Assembly: GCA_963783855.1 (NCBI GenBank)
Contig: CAWAPE010000007.1
Span: 131,828-195,827 of the forward strand
DNA from: JAKAGZ01 sp963783855
Lineage (GTDB): Bacteria > Bacteroidota > Ignavibacteria > Ignavibacteriales > Ignavibacteriaceae
Length of the DNA stretch: 64,000 nt
Direction of reading: 5' to 3'
Shown here: in pieces, positions 56,243-63,947 of the stretch
Layout: the number at the start of each line of letters is the position of its first letter
Position numbering within the stretch: the first letter of the stretch is position 1
Notes under the pieces: generated by a model
Seen by the model: only the letters and a program-made list of their open reading frames with translations
What the model was told of the DNA's origin: nothing
The model's database searches: none
Translations under genes and position numbers: made by a program

Positions 56243-57358
56243 ATGAATTTTATACCATTTATAATTTCTACCTTATTATTTATTTTTTCGTTTGGCTGTA
56301 ATCCAAATAACAGCCAGGAAGGTGCTGCGGATAATATGGGAATTACTCTCCCCGCCGGTTTCCATATTGGTGTCTTTGCGGATAATATTGATGGCGCACG
56401 CTCAATGGCACTAAGTCCAAACGGAACCTTGTTTGTTGGTTCAATGGGGACCGGGAAAGTTTATGCTGTGCTCGATACAAACAAAGATTATAATGCAGAT
56501 GAAATAATTACTATAGCTTCCGGTTTAAATTCTCCTAACGGAGTTGCATTCAGAAACGGTTCCCTTTATGTAGCGGAAATTAACCGTGTTTTAAGATATG
56601 ATAATATTGAAGCTAATCTCCATAACGCACCTCAACCGGTTGTTGTTAATAATAATTTCCCCTCTGATACTCATCACGGATGGAAGTTTATAAGATTTGG
56701 CCCGGATAGGAAATTATACGTGCCTGTTGGTGCGCCTTGTAACGTTTGTGAAAGGCCTGATCCATATGCATCGATTCTTAGAATGAACCCGGACGGAAGC
56801 GGGCTTGAAACTTTCGCCAGGGGTATAAGAAATACAGTTGGTTTTGACTGGAATCCTGTAAATAATGAATTATGGTTCACTGATAACGGAAGAGATCTGC
56901 TCGGTGATAACATTCCTCCCGATGAACTTAATCACGCTCCGGCTGTCGGAATGAATTTTGGATTTCCATATTTCTATGGGAAAAATCATCCTGATCCGCA
57001 GTACGGGCAGGGGAAAGATCCTTCAAATTATACTCCTGCCGCACAGGAACTTGGTCCGCACGTAGCTTCACTGGGAATGAGATTTTACACAGGCGGTATG
57101 TTTCCAGCAGAGTATAAAAACCAGATTTTTATTGCCGAGCACGGAAGCTGGAACAGGAGCCAGAAAATTGGGTACCGGGTTACTTTAGTTAAACTGGAAA
57201 ATAATAAACCCGTAAGTTATTCAGTTTTTGCAGAAGGCTGGTTGAAGGGAGAATCTGTTTCTGGCAGACCAGTTGATTTACAGATAATGCCGGATGGCTC
57301 TATGCTTGTCTCCGATGATTATGGAGGCAGGATTTACAGAATCAGTTACTCTGAATAA
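56243..57358 (+). CDS. PQQ-dependent sugar dehydrogenase-like lipoprotein (sorbosone dehydrogenase type)
   Basis: A 371-residue secreted beta-propeller. The lipoprotein signal is PFIISTLLFIFSFGC. The soluble quinoprotein glucose/sorbosone dehydrogenase fold shows ARSMALSPNGTLFVGSMGTGKVYAVLD, HHGWKFIRFGPDRKLYVPVGAPCNVCE, ARGIRNTVGFDWNP, LWFTDNGRDLLGDNIPPDELNH and FIAEHGSWNRS. The family oxidises sugars or sugar lactones with PQQ. No PQQ synthesis genes are in the window, so cofactor and substrate remain open. Confidence 0.85.
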   Translation: MNFIPFIISTLLFIFSFGCNPNNSQEGAADNMGITLPAGFHIGVFADNIDGARSMALSPNGTLFVGSMGTGKVYAVLDTNKDYNADEIITIASGLNSPNGVAFRNGSLYVAEINRVLRYDNIEANLHNAPQPVVVNNNFPSDTHHGWKFIRFGPDRKLYVPVGAPCNVCERPDPYASILRMNPDGSGLETFARGIRNTVGFDWNPVNNELWFTDNGRDLLGDNIPPDELNHAPAVGMNFGFPYFYGKNHPDPQYGQGKDPSNYTPAAQELGPHVASLGMRFYTGGMFPAEYKNQIFIAEHGSWNRSQKIGYRVTLVKLENNKPVSYSVFAEGWLKGESVSGRPVDLQIMPDGSMLVSDDYGGRIYRISYSE

Positions 57359-57371
57359 TTCTTTCTGATTT

Positions 57372-57408
57372 TTGTCCTGATTTCACACAAGTTGTAAAAT
57401 CAGGACAA
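57372..57408. terminator. Hairpin between convergent genes
   Basis: TTGTCCTGATTT (57372-57383) pairs perfectly over 12 bp with AAATCAGGACAA (57397-57408). It lies between the 3' ends of the dehydrogenase gene and cydB. There is no long T-run on either side, so it is a strong stem but an atypical terminator. Confidence 0.6.
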
Positions 57409-57414
57409 TACTTA

Positions 57415-58443
57415 TCAATAACTCATGTTCGTAAGTTTTACCTTTCCTCTGAATATCCAGTAAATGCTAACAGTGTAAGTAAGCACAAATGGAATTCCTA
57501 TCATTGCTATAATTAGCATTATATTCAATGTTTTCTGCGATGAAGCCGCGTTGTAAATGTTCAAACTAAATTCCGGGTTCGGGTTTGAAATAACAATGTT
57601 CGGGAATAAACCGATTGCAAAAAGTGCAAGCAAAAACGCAATTGAAGCACAGGAAGATAAAAACGCGTAGAAATCTTTACCGTGATTAATTTCTCTTGGT
57701 ATGTTTGCAACTGCCAGCATATTCAGCAAAGCAACTATAAACAGGTATGGATAATCTTTAAAATGCTCTGTCATATGAGGTACGTAAACAAGAGTTGCCA
57801 TTGTTGTGGTGATATAACAAATAGCAAAAAATATTATAGAATTATTTACCCAGCCTCTCATTTTTTCGTGAAGTTCTCCCTCGGTTTTCATTACACCATA
57901 AATTGAACCGTGCATCATAAATAAAGCGACGGTTGTAATACCTACGAGGACTGTGTAGGGAGTAATCATACTTAAAAAGCTACCTGCAAATTCTTTATGT
58001 GCGTCAAGGGGGATTCCGGTTATAATATTTCCGAGCGCAACACCCATCAAAAAGGCAATAAGAATGCTTGACACACTAAACGCAACATCCCACATCTGTC
58101 TCCACCATTTCATTTGCTGTTTGCTTCGGAATTCAATTGCCACGGCTCTGAAGATTAGCACGAAAAGCAGAAGCATAAAAGCTGTGTAAAATCCGGAAAA
58201 GACAGTTGCATAAACCTCAGGAAAAGCAGCAAACAATGCGCCGCCACCCGTAACCAGCCATACCTCATTTCCGTCCCAGACCGGCCCGATTGAGTTTATC
58301 AGCAATCGTCTTTCCGTATCGTCTTTTACAAATAAATGAAGCGCGCCTATTCCAAGATCAAAACCATCAAGTATCGCGTAGCCGGTTAGCAGCACGCCTA
58401 TTAATACAAACCAGATAACATTCAAATCAAATTCCAAACCCAT
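57415..58443 (-). CDS. cydB: Cytochrome bd oxidase subunit II
   Basis: A 342-residue membrane protein, reading from ATG 58443 with GGAG seven bases upstream (a TTG two codons earlier is less likely). CydB features are VIWFVLIGVLLTGYAILDGFDLGIGALH, INSIGPVWDGNEVWLVTGGGALFAAFPEVYA and repeated hydrophobic helices. With CydA it forms the quinol oxidase that reduces oxygen at low tension. It directly follows cydA on the same strand (21 nt). Confidence 0.95.
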   Translation of the reverse strand: MGLEFDLNVIWFVLIGVLLTGYAILDGFDLGIGALHLFVKDDTERRLLINSIGPVWDGNEVWLVTGGGALFAAFPEVYATVFSGFYTAFMLLLFVLIFRAVAIEFRSKQQMKWWRQMWDVAFSVSSILIAFLMGVALGNIITGIPLDAHKEFAGSFLSMITPYTVLVGITTVALFMMHGSIYGVMKTEGELHEKMRGWVNNSIIFFAICYITTTMATLVYVPHMTEHFKDYPYLFIVALLNMLAVANIPREINHGKDFYAFLSSCASIAFLLALFAIGLFPNIVISNPNPEFSLNIYNAASSQKTLNIMLIIAMIGIPFVLTYTVSIYWIFRGKVKLTNMSY

Positions 58444-58464
58444 TTTCAACTCCGGTAATTTTAT

Positions 58465-59835
58465 CTATTCATTGAATAATTGTTTTTTACGTTCATATTC
58501 GGAATTAATTGTATCATAATCTTCAGGCCCGTGTTTAATTTTCTGATCGAGCAGGAAGATAAACAGGATAAACAGCAGAAGGTAAACTATCGAAAACAGT
58601 ATTAGCGAAAATACAATCTGCCCCGACTCAACCACTCTTGACAATCCCTCTGAAGTTCTGAGCAGCCCGTAAACTATCCAGGGCTGTCTGCCGACCTCTG
58701 CAGTTATCCATCCAACCTGGTTGGCAATTTGCGGGCCGAGAACTGAGATTACAAAAATCCATAACAACCATTTATGGTTAAACAGTGCACCGCGCCACCA
58801 GAATAAAAGTCCAAGGAAACTTATCCCTATTAATGCAAACCCGATTGCCACCATTAAATGATATGCCTGGAAAACTATATTCACAGGCGGACGATCTTCT
58901 GGCTTGAAAGAATCTAATCCTGTTATTTTATGATCGAAACTTCCGGACACAAGGTAACTGAGCATTCCCGGAATTTTAACACCGAAGTTTACTTCCTGCT
59001 TATTGTTGTTTACCCATCCGAATAAATAAAGGGGAGCAACAGCCGAAGAATCGTAATGAGCTTCCATTGCGGCAAGCTTTGCCGGCTGATTTTCGCTTAC
59101 ACCAACAGCACTTGCGTGTCCGGTATAAAGCTGGAACAGCGATGCGAACATTGCAAAGGCAAGCCCGATTTTTAAAGATGATTTTGCAAAATCGAGATGC
59201 TTATTTTTTAAGATGTAATATGCGCTTACGCTTATTACCAAAAAAGCACCAGCCAGCCATGCGCCAGATAAAACATGTGATAACCTGTCCATGCTGGAGG
59301 GATTGAAAACCATTCCCCAGAAATCAGTAATTTCAGCGCGTGCATTTAGTCCCTGCCCAACAATATGAGAACCTGCGGGAGTTTGCTGCCAGGAGTTTGC
59401 AACAACAATCCACACAGCGCTTAACATAGAACCAAATGAAACCATTATTGTTGAAAAGAAATGTGTTTTGGGTCCGACCTTATTCCAACCGAAAACAAGC
59501 ACAGCAAGGAAACCTGATTCGAGGAAGAAAGCAAAAATTCCTTCTGCGGCAAGAGCACTTCCGAACACATCTCCTACAAATCTTGAATACGTTGCCCAGT
59601 TTGTTCCGAATTCAAACTCCATTACAATACCGGTCGCTACACCCATAGCGAAAGTGAGTGCAAAAACCTTTACCCAGAACTTTGTCATTTTTTCGTAGAG
59701 AGGATTTTTTGTTTTCAGGTACATCCCTTCCATCAGCACGAGTATAACACCGAGACCGATGCTGAGTGGGGGATAGATATAATGGAAGCCTATTGTAAAT
59801 GCGAATTGTAGCCTGGCGAGAAATTCTGTAGTCAT
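58465..59835 (-). CDS. cydA: Cytochrome bd oxidase subunit I
   Basis: A 456-residue heme-binding subunit. The N-terminus LARLQFAFTIGFHYIYPPLSIGLG carries the heme-ligand His. ANSWQQTPAG, MDRLSHVLSGAWLAG and WITAEVGRQPWIVYGLLRT are typical. The quinol-binding Q-loop is short. Residues at the end (after about 430) are a short charged tail. It points to a terminal oxidase for microaerobic respiration, which fits an organism that lives across oxygen gradients (inferred). Confidence 0.95.
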   Translation of the reverse strand: MTTEFLARLQFAFTIGFHYIYPPLSIGLGVILVLMEGMYLKTKNPLYEKMTKFWVKVFALTFAMGVATGIVMEFEFGTNWATYSRFVGDVFGSALAAEGIFAFFLESGFLAVLVFGWNKVGPKTHFFSTIMVSFGSMLSAVWIVVANSWQQTPAGSHIVGQGLNARAEITDFWGMVFNPSSMDRLSHVLSGAWLAGAFLVISVSAYYILKNKHLDFAKSSLKIGLAFAMFASLFQLYTGHASAVGVSENQPAKLAAMEAHYDSSAVAPLYLFGWVNNNKQEVNFGVKIPGMLSYLVSGSFDHKITGLDSFKPEDRPPVNIVFQAYHLMVAIGFALIGISFLGLLFWWRGALFNHKWLLWIFVISVLGPQIANQVGWITAEVGRQPWIVYGLLRTSEGLSRVVESGQIVFSLILFSIVYLLLFILFIFLLDQKIKHGPEDYDTINSEYERKKQLFNE

Positions 59836-60025
59836 CGTAAATCACCCCATGAAAAGAATAAATAAATCGTTGTATAAAAATAAGTAAAATTAGAAGGAAG
59901 TTAAATGTTGAGGATTTATACAAAATTTAGTTTATTTCAGAATCTGCTTCAATAGCCGGTCCCGAATCAATCCACCGACGCGGACGTGATAAAAATAAAT
60001 GCAATCAGGGCGCTACACTATTTTC

Positions 60026-60367
60026 TTAATCCTTTTTATTTTCTTCCTCAATTTTTTCCGCAAACTGGTCGCTGAACTCACGGATAAATTTTGAAAGTTC
60101 ATTGTTTGAAGTTGAACGGAGATAAGTATCCGACATTTTCCTGAAAATCTGGAGGAAGAAAGTGTTCATATCATTTACCAGCATTTCGTTAGTCCATAAA
60201 TCGATAGCGAGTGTTAGTTCTTCTTTTTTGTCCCAGATAGAAAGCATCATTGCTTTCACTTCTTTTTTCCCATCGAAGTTAGCGTCGGTTGCTTCCCATT
60301 CAATTTTATTAGGAACATTTTTCTCGTCGAGTTCTACTGTGAAATTTATTTTTGAAGTTTTAGGCAT
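60026..60367 (-). CDS. gldC: GldC-like protein
   Basis: A 113-residue protein that matches the pattern of GldC: KINFTVELDEKNVPNKIEWEATD, KEVKAMMLSIWDKKEELTLAIDLWT, MLVNDMNTFFLQ and a C-terminal F-x-D-x-FAEKIE. GldC is conserved in Bacteroidota, where it was named from gliding motility, but it is common in non-gliding species. No other gld genes are in the window. It is about 60 nt from the nuclease gene on the same strand. Confidence 0.82.
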   Translation of the reverse strand: MPKTSKINFTVELDEKNVPNKIEWEATDANFDGKKEVKAMMLSIWDKKEELTLAIDLWTNEMLVNDMNTFFLQIFRKMSDTYLRSTSNNELSKFIREFSDQFAEKIEEENKKD

Positions 60368-60427
60368 AAGTTTCTCTTTTAAATTAATTGTTGGGTCTAA
60401 AAATAGTAAATCAATAGCCAGCTCGCA

Positions 60428-60784
60428 TTAATATTCATAATATTCTGCCAGTCCTTTTTCAACAAGCAGGTCATTTACATTTATTAATTCATCTTCTTCA
60501 TCGAATATCCAGATTTCACCAAGATACCTACCGTCTTTAGCTTTTTTATCCTTAAATGTGCCAAGAATTACCTTTTTCCCGAGGATTAGTTCAATCAGGA
60601 AATTTCTCGATACTAGTCCCTTCTCTCTATCTTGCCCTCTGATTTCTGGCGCATTTATCCTCATAAGTCGGATTTTTTCACCGTGTATCCAGGTATGTAG
60701 TCCAAGATCAATATCAACGGTGCAGCTATCGCCGTCATAAACAGAGGTTACAACCGCATTATACTGGTAAAGAACATTTTGCAT
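60428..60784 (-). CDS. Thermonuclease-family (SNase-like) nuclease, no signal peptide
   Basis: A 118-residue single TNase domain with VYDGDSCTVDID (metal-binding Asp), IRLMRINAPEIRG (Arg and Glu of the catalytic site, with Asn where SNase has Asp40) and KAKDGRYLGEIWI (second catalytic Arg). Catalytic Arg and Glu are present, so activity is plausible. Unlike staphylococcal nuclease it has no visible signal peptide. Confidence 0.87.
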   Translation of the reverse strand: MQNVLYQYNAVVTSVYDGDSCTVDIDLGLHTWIHGEKIRLMRINAPEIRGQDREKGLVSRNFLIELILGKKVILGTFKDKKAKDGRYLGEIWIFDEEDELINVNDLLVEKGLAEYYEY

Positions 60785-60870
60785 ATTTTCACCTTTATTT
60801 TGGGTTTATGTAACTCTATTTTTGAGAGGCCTGTGATTAAATTAACCGGAGATCTAAAAAAGGAATATAA

Positions 60871-61425
60871 ATGAAAAAAATAATTATCCCAATCTTAATG
60901 ACAGTAATTTTTATGTTTGTTGCTTTATGCAACATAACTTACGCACAGGGAAAGTTCGGAGTTGGCGGGTATATCGGCGGCGGCTTTCTGAGCGGTGATT
61001 CACCGGATGTTGGCAGCTATACTTCCTCATTATTTTTTGAATTTAAAACTCCTTTCAGTGAATCTGTTTACCCCCGGGTAAGTTTTATCTACACTCAGGA
61101 TTTTAACCGGCTTGTGCCCGGCTCCACTAAAGATTATTTCCCTTTCCTTAAAGGCTTTTCTTTAAAGGGTGTGGCTTCGCAGAATATTTCCGAAAGTTAT
61201 TTTGTAGAGGAGGGAGCAGGATTTATCACACTTAATGACCATACATTTAATAATATCGATGAATGGAATTTCGGCGTTGTCACTTCTCTGCTCATCGGTT
61301 TTGATTTGCGGAATGAAATGATGAATGGCTGGAAGATTGGTGCGGGCGCGGAATTTGCCTTCTCTTTTGCTAACACTTTCGCAAAGTATTATTCGTTCCA
61401 CGTGCAGGCGGAGTATCTTTTTTAA
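60871..61425 (+). CDS. Predicted outer-membrane beta-barrel protein, unknown function
   Basis: A 184-residue protein with a signal peptide (KKIIIPILMTVIFMFVALCNITYAQ). It is followed by alternating-residue strands such as GVGGYIGGGFLSG and GAGAEFAFSFANTFA, and it ends in Phe (AEYLF), as porin-like barrels do. About eight strands fit the length. I do not recognise the family. It is the last ordinary chromosomal gene before the cassette array. Confidence 0.65.
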   Translation: MKKIIIPILMTVIFMFVALCNITYAQGKFGVGGYIGGGFLSGDSPDVGSYTSSLFFEFKTPFSESVYPRVSFIYTQDFNRLVPGSTKDYFPFLKGFSLKGVASQNISESYFVEEGAGFITLNDHTFNNIDEWNFGVVTSLLIGFDLRNEMMNGWKIGAGAEFAFSFANTFAKYYSFHVQAEYLF

Positions 61426-61707
61426 GCGAAGCCTCTCTGTTTTTTCCTCCGTTGTACTCAGTTAACTCAATGGAAGATATTCACCCCGCCAGCGGCGGTG
61501 CCTTTAAATAAATTGTTTCAGAAATTTCTTGCTTCTTTGGGCTATTAGTCGGATTTTGCAAAAACAGGGGCGGGGGAAATGCCGGGACTGAGTTAAGATC
61601 AAAGCAATGTGAAAAAATGGGGTGTAAAGAAATTGTATGACCAGGAATATATTTATGCAAGGTGTATTTCTAAATATTGCGATTATGAGGTGTCTTATAA
61701 ATGTTTG

Positions 61708-61743
61708 GAATATATATATGCAACTGCACGCATATATATGTTC
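61708..61743. repeat. Inverted repeat upstream of the cassette array
   Basis: GAATATATATATGC (61708-61721) and GCATATATATGTTC (61730-61743) form 14-bp arms with one T-G mismatch around AACTGCAC. It lies about 35 bases before the attI-like boundary. It may be a regulator site, part of the attachment region, or chance in AT-rich sequence. Confidence 0.5.
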
Positions 61744-61754
61744 TATTAAATAAT

Positions 61755-61786
61755 TAACCTTGCAGTATAAATAAGAGTTAGTTGGC
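61755..61786 (+). other. attI-like boundary of the cassette array
   Basis: AAATAAGAGTTAGTTGGC resembles the end of class 1 attI (AAACAAAGTTAGATGGC). The crossover would be after G61777 in G^TTAGTTGGC. GTTAGTTGGC at 61777-61786 is exactly complementary to the start of attC1, which fixes this as the left cassette edge. No integrase gene is found upstream in the window, so it could also be the end of a worn attC. Confidence 0.6.
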
Positions 61787-61809
61787 ATAAATAAAGTTGA
61801 AGGTATATA

Positions 61810-62502
61810 ATGGAAACAAATAGTTATTCTGAACTAAAAGGTCAATTATTGATTTTAGAACAGATAAAGAATCCGTCTCAGTGGGTTTCAGAAGCTGTTC
61901 ATAAACTTCAGATTGAATTAAAAAAAATTGAAAGTCAGAATAGATTTTTGTCCCAAATAGAATCTGCTAAAAATGAAATTGAATTAGTTAAATCAAAATA
62001 TAAAGATTTAGAAATACTCTACTCCATAAATGAGAAGAAGCTTCCTAGTCAACCTACCATTCGTATTCCACAAATAGATACTGGTGTTCGTGTAGTTACT
62101 CATCTCAGCGCATTAAATAAAGATTATACTTTTAAAAAACCACGGTCATTCGTTTTCAATAATAATGAATATACTTCTTTCATAAATAGTTTCAGTAAAA
62201 AGATTTTCATTAAAGATTGGAAAGATGTATTAGAAGGTGTTTGCAATAAAATGCAAGAATTACATCCAACTGAAATTAATCGTGTATTAACTATGCGTGG
62301 TAGAACTCGACTATATTTTGCTCAATCAAAAAGTCAACTTTCATCGTTGGAAGCGAAAAATGCACCACGACGCATTAAGAATACAAATATTTATATGGAA
62401 ACAAATTACCAAGCTAATTTACACGTTGAAAGAAGCTATCAAGTAATCGAATTGTTTGGACACAAAAGAAGTGAATTAAATTATATAACGTTTCAAAATT
62501 AG
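61810..62502 (+). CDS. Cassette 1 protein: coiled coil plus SeqA-C-terminal-like domain
   Basis: A 230-residue protein. Residues about 8-75 are predicted coiled coil (Glu/Lys/Leu heptads), and 76-105 a linker. Residues 105-230 have GRTRLYFAQSKSQL at 164-177 and IYMETN at about 194-199. These align with the C-terminal domain of SeqA (GRTRVYFA and a TN-containing loop), which reads hemimethylated GATC sites in Proteobacteria. Unlike SeqA, the oligomerisation part is a coiled coil. Binding of modified or hemimethylated DNA is therefore a reasonable guess, but only from motif likeness. It is encoded inside an integron cassette, 32 nt from its left edge. Confidence 0.6.
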   Translation: METNSYSELKGQLLILEQIKNPSQWVSEAVHKLQIELKKIESQNRFLSQIESAKNEIELVKSKYKDLEILYSINEKKLPSQPTIRIPQIDTGVRVVTHLSALNKDYTFKKPRSFVFNNNEYTSFINSFSKKIFIKDWKDVLEGVCNKMQELHPTEINRVLTMRGRTRLYFAQSKSQLSSLEAKNAPRRIKNTNIYMETNYQANLHVERSYQVIELFGHKRSELNYITFQN

Positions 62503-62508
62503 TAAAAA

Positions 62509-62708
62509 GCCAACTAACAAGCGGTTCAAGCTGACTGCTTTTTTCGCATTCGCCGTTAATTTATAATTTATAAGTTTGTTAGCTTCGTTCGGCAGTCTTG
62601 TTCAAAGTAGTTTTAATAAAAAAGTTTTTTAAATAATTATGGCATTGGGTTTTTCAGTGCTGCATTCTTGTTCTGGGCAGCAGCTTAACCGCAACGCCGT
62701 TATACAGC
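62509..62708 (+). other. attC site of cassette 1
   Basis: R'' is GCCAACTAAC (62509-62518). The left arm GCGGTT-C-AAGCTG-A-CTGC (62521-62538) pairs with GCAG-CAGCTT-AACCGC (62677-62692). This gives 16 pairs, with C62527 and A62534 left unpaired on one arm only, as extrahelical bases are in attC sites. R' is GTTATAC (62699-62705). The site is about 197 nt, at the long end of known attC sizes. The loop between the arms is AT-rich and imperfectly paired. Confidence 0.72.
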
Positions 62709-62712
62709 AAAA

Positions 62713-63624
62713 ATGAATTATCGTATGTTGAGTAAAAATGAATTGAATATCGAAGCTACATTTTATAACTATGAAGATATTCCTATAAACAGAGATATTT
62801 TTATTATTAGTAGCTTTCAACTCAAAGAATTTGAAAAACAATGGCAATATTATTTCTCGGACGAAAATACAGAATTAATCCACCCTAATAATTTTATTAA
62901 TTATAAAGTAGGTTATATACAAAACGCTTTGAACAATTCTCTGGAAGTAAATATTGGACTTAATACTTCAGTAAGATTTCACGGTGCTTCAAGAATATTA
63001 CCATATTCTAAAGTCATGGCTTGTGTTGAATTCACTTCTATTGGTGATAACCCATATCTAATTGTAGATGGTGATTGGTTTGAAGAAAATGAAAAGGCAA
63101 TGTTTTCATCTTATGCATTGATAGATGCAATTGGAATGAGAAGTTTTCTTGAACAAATAGGCACTATAAATGAGTTGCAAATAAATAAGTTTAAGGAGAA
63201 AATAAATAATATAGCTTCGGAATACACAGATTATTTTTTCTTAACATATGCTGACAGTATAATAGTAAAGTCTAATTGGATTCCTAAAGGGAAAGAGTAT
63301 TTTCATACTTATCAACCCGAAAGATTGTTAAAAATTATTAATGAAGTATTCGATTCATTTAATACTACTTTTGAACTTGATGCTTATTCAATTATTACAC
63401 AAGGTGTAAATCAAGTCATAGGTGATTCTAATTTTGGAATATCAGCTCAAAAGAATCATATTTTCTTTAATTCATTAGGTGCACATTTCGCAGAATTGTT
63501 TGAAATAGAAACCATAGTTCGACAAAATATTAAAAAAGGAATACATCCTAGAAAAAATCTTATTTATCGAACTCATTTTATCTTACCTTACAATTTAAAA
63601 ATTTTGAGCAACAAAAAAGATTAA
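62713..63624 (+). CDS. Cassette 2 protein, unrecognised
   Basis: A 303-residue soluble protein of no family I can name with confidence. It begins 13 nt after the cassette edge. Weak likeness to degenerate class III nucleotide-cyclase folds is seen in three segments: YADSIIVKSNW (near 180), TQGVNQVIG (near 235) and FFNSLGAHFAELFEIE (near 255). In cyclases and cyclase-like proteins FSDSIV, RGxxxxG and FGPAxxxAYxLE occur in the same order. The metal-binding Asp pair is not clear, so activity is doubtful. Codon use is very AT-rich, like cassette 1. Confidence 0.6.
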   Translation: MNYRMLSKNELNIEATFYNYEDIPINRDIFIISSFQLKEFEKQWQYYFSDENTELIHPNNFINYKVGYIQNALNNSLEVNIGLNTSVRFHGASRILPYSKVMACVEFTSIGDNPYLIVDGDWFEENEKAMFSSYALIDAIGMRSFLEQIGTINELQINKFKEKINNIASEYTDYFFLTYADSIIVKSNWIPKGKEYFHTYQPERLLKIINEVFDSFNTTFELDAYSIITQGVNQVIGDSNFGISAQKNHIFFNSLGAHFAELFEIETIVRQNIKKGIHPRKNLIYRTHFILPYNLKILSNKKD

Positions 63625-63738
63625 AAGAAAATCTCATAAATTATTCCTCAAAAAAACAAGTATCTTTTAAGCACGCATATCCGCCGATAAGATGGAGCAA
63701 CCTTTAAAGTAATTAGTTTTCGAGGATTAAACGGGGAT

Positions 63739-63937
63739 GCTGTATAACAAGTGGCTCAGGTGACAGCCCCGCAGAGCGGGTAAACTGTCTCGCATTCGTT
63801 TTTTTTATAATTTTAATGTTGGTCTGTTCCCCCGCCGTTGGCGGGCAAGCTGTCCGGCATTCGTCGTAAGTAGTTTGTAAGTGCAAGTTAAATCGCTGCC
63901 ATTTCATGACAATATAATGGAGGCAACTCCGCTATAA
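63739..63937 (+). other. Putative attC site of cassette 2, right half unclear
   Basis: R'' GCTGTATAAC (63739-63748) is the exact complement of this cassette's start, followed by AAGTGGCTCAGGTGACAGC. Inner arms GACAGC-CCCGC (63762-63772) and GCGGG-CAA-GCTGTC can pair. TCGCATTCG and TATAATTT inside are shared with attC1. By length the end would be near G63931 (GCTATAAT), which departs from GTTRRRY, and I find no good partner for the left outer arm. The right half may be altered or lie elsewhere. Confidence 0.5.
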
Positions 63938-63947
63938 TTCAAATAAA

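Noticed and set aside
59836..60025. Small RNA gene between cydA and gldC
   Set aside because: The gap has a few GC-rich bases but no stable fold or terminator that I could identify; it is probably just the cydA promoter region.
61504..61788. 94-codon frame on the minus strand across the array edge
   Set aside because: It is AT-driven, has no recognisable domain, no ribosome binding site, and overlaps the palindrome and the cassette boundary.
63713..63907. 64-codon minus-strand frame in the cassette 2 recombination site
   Set aside because: It lies within the stem-forming attC2 region, and its composition follows the palindromes rather than coding sequence.
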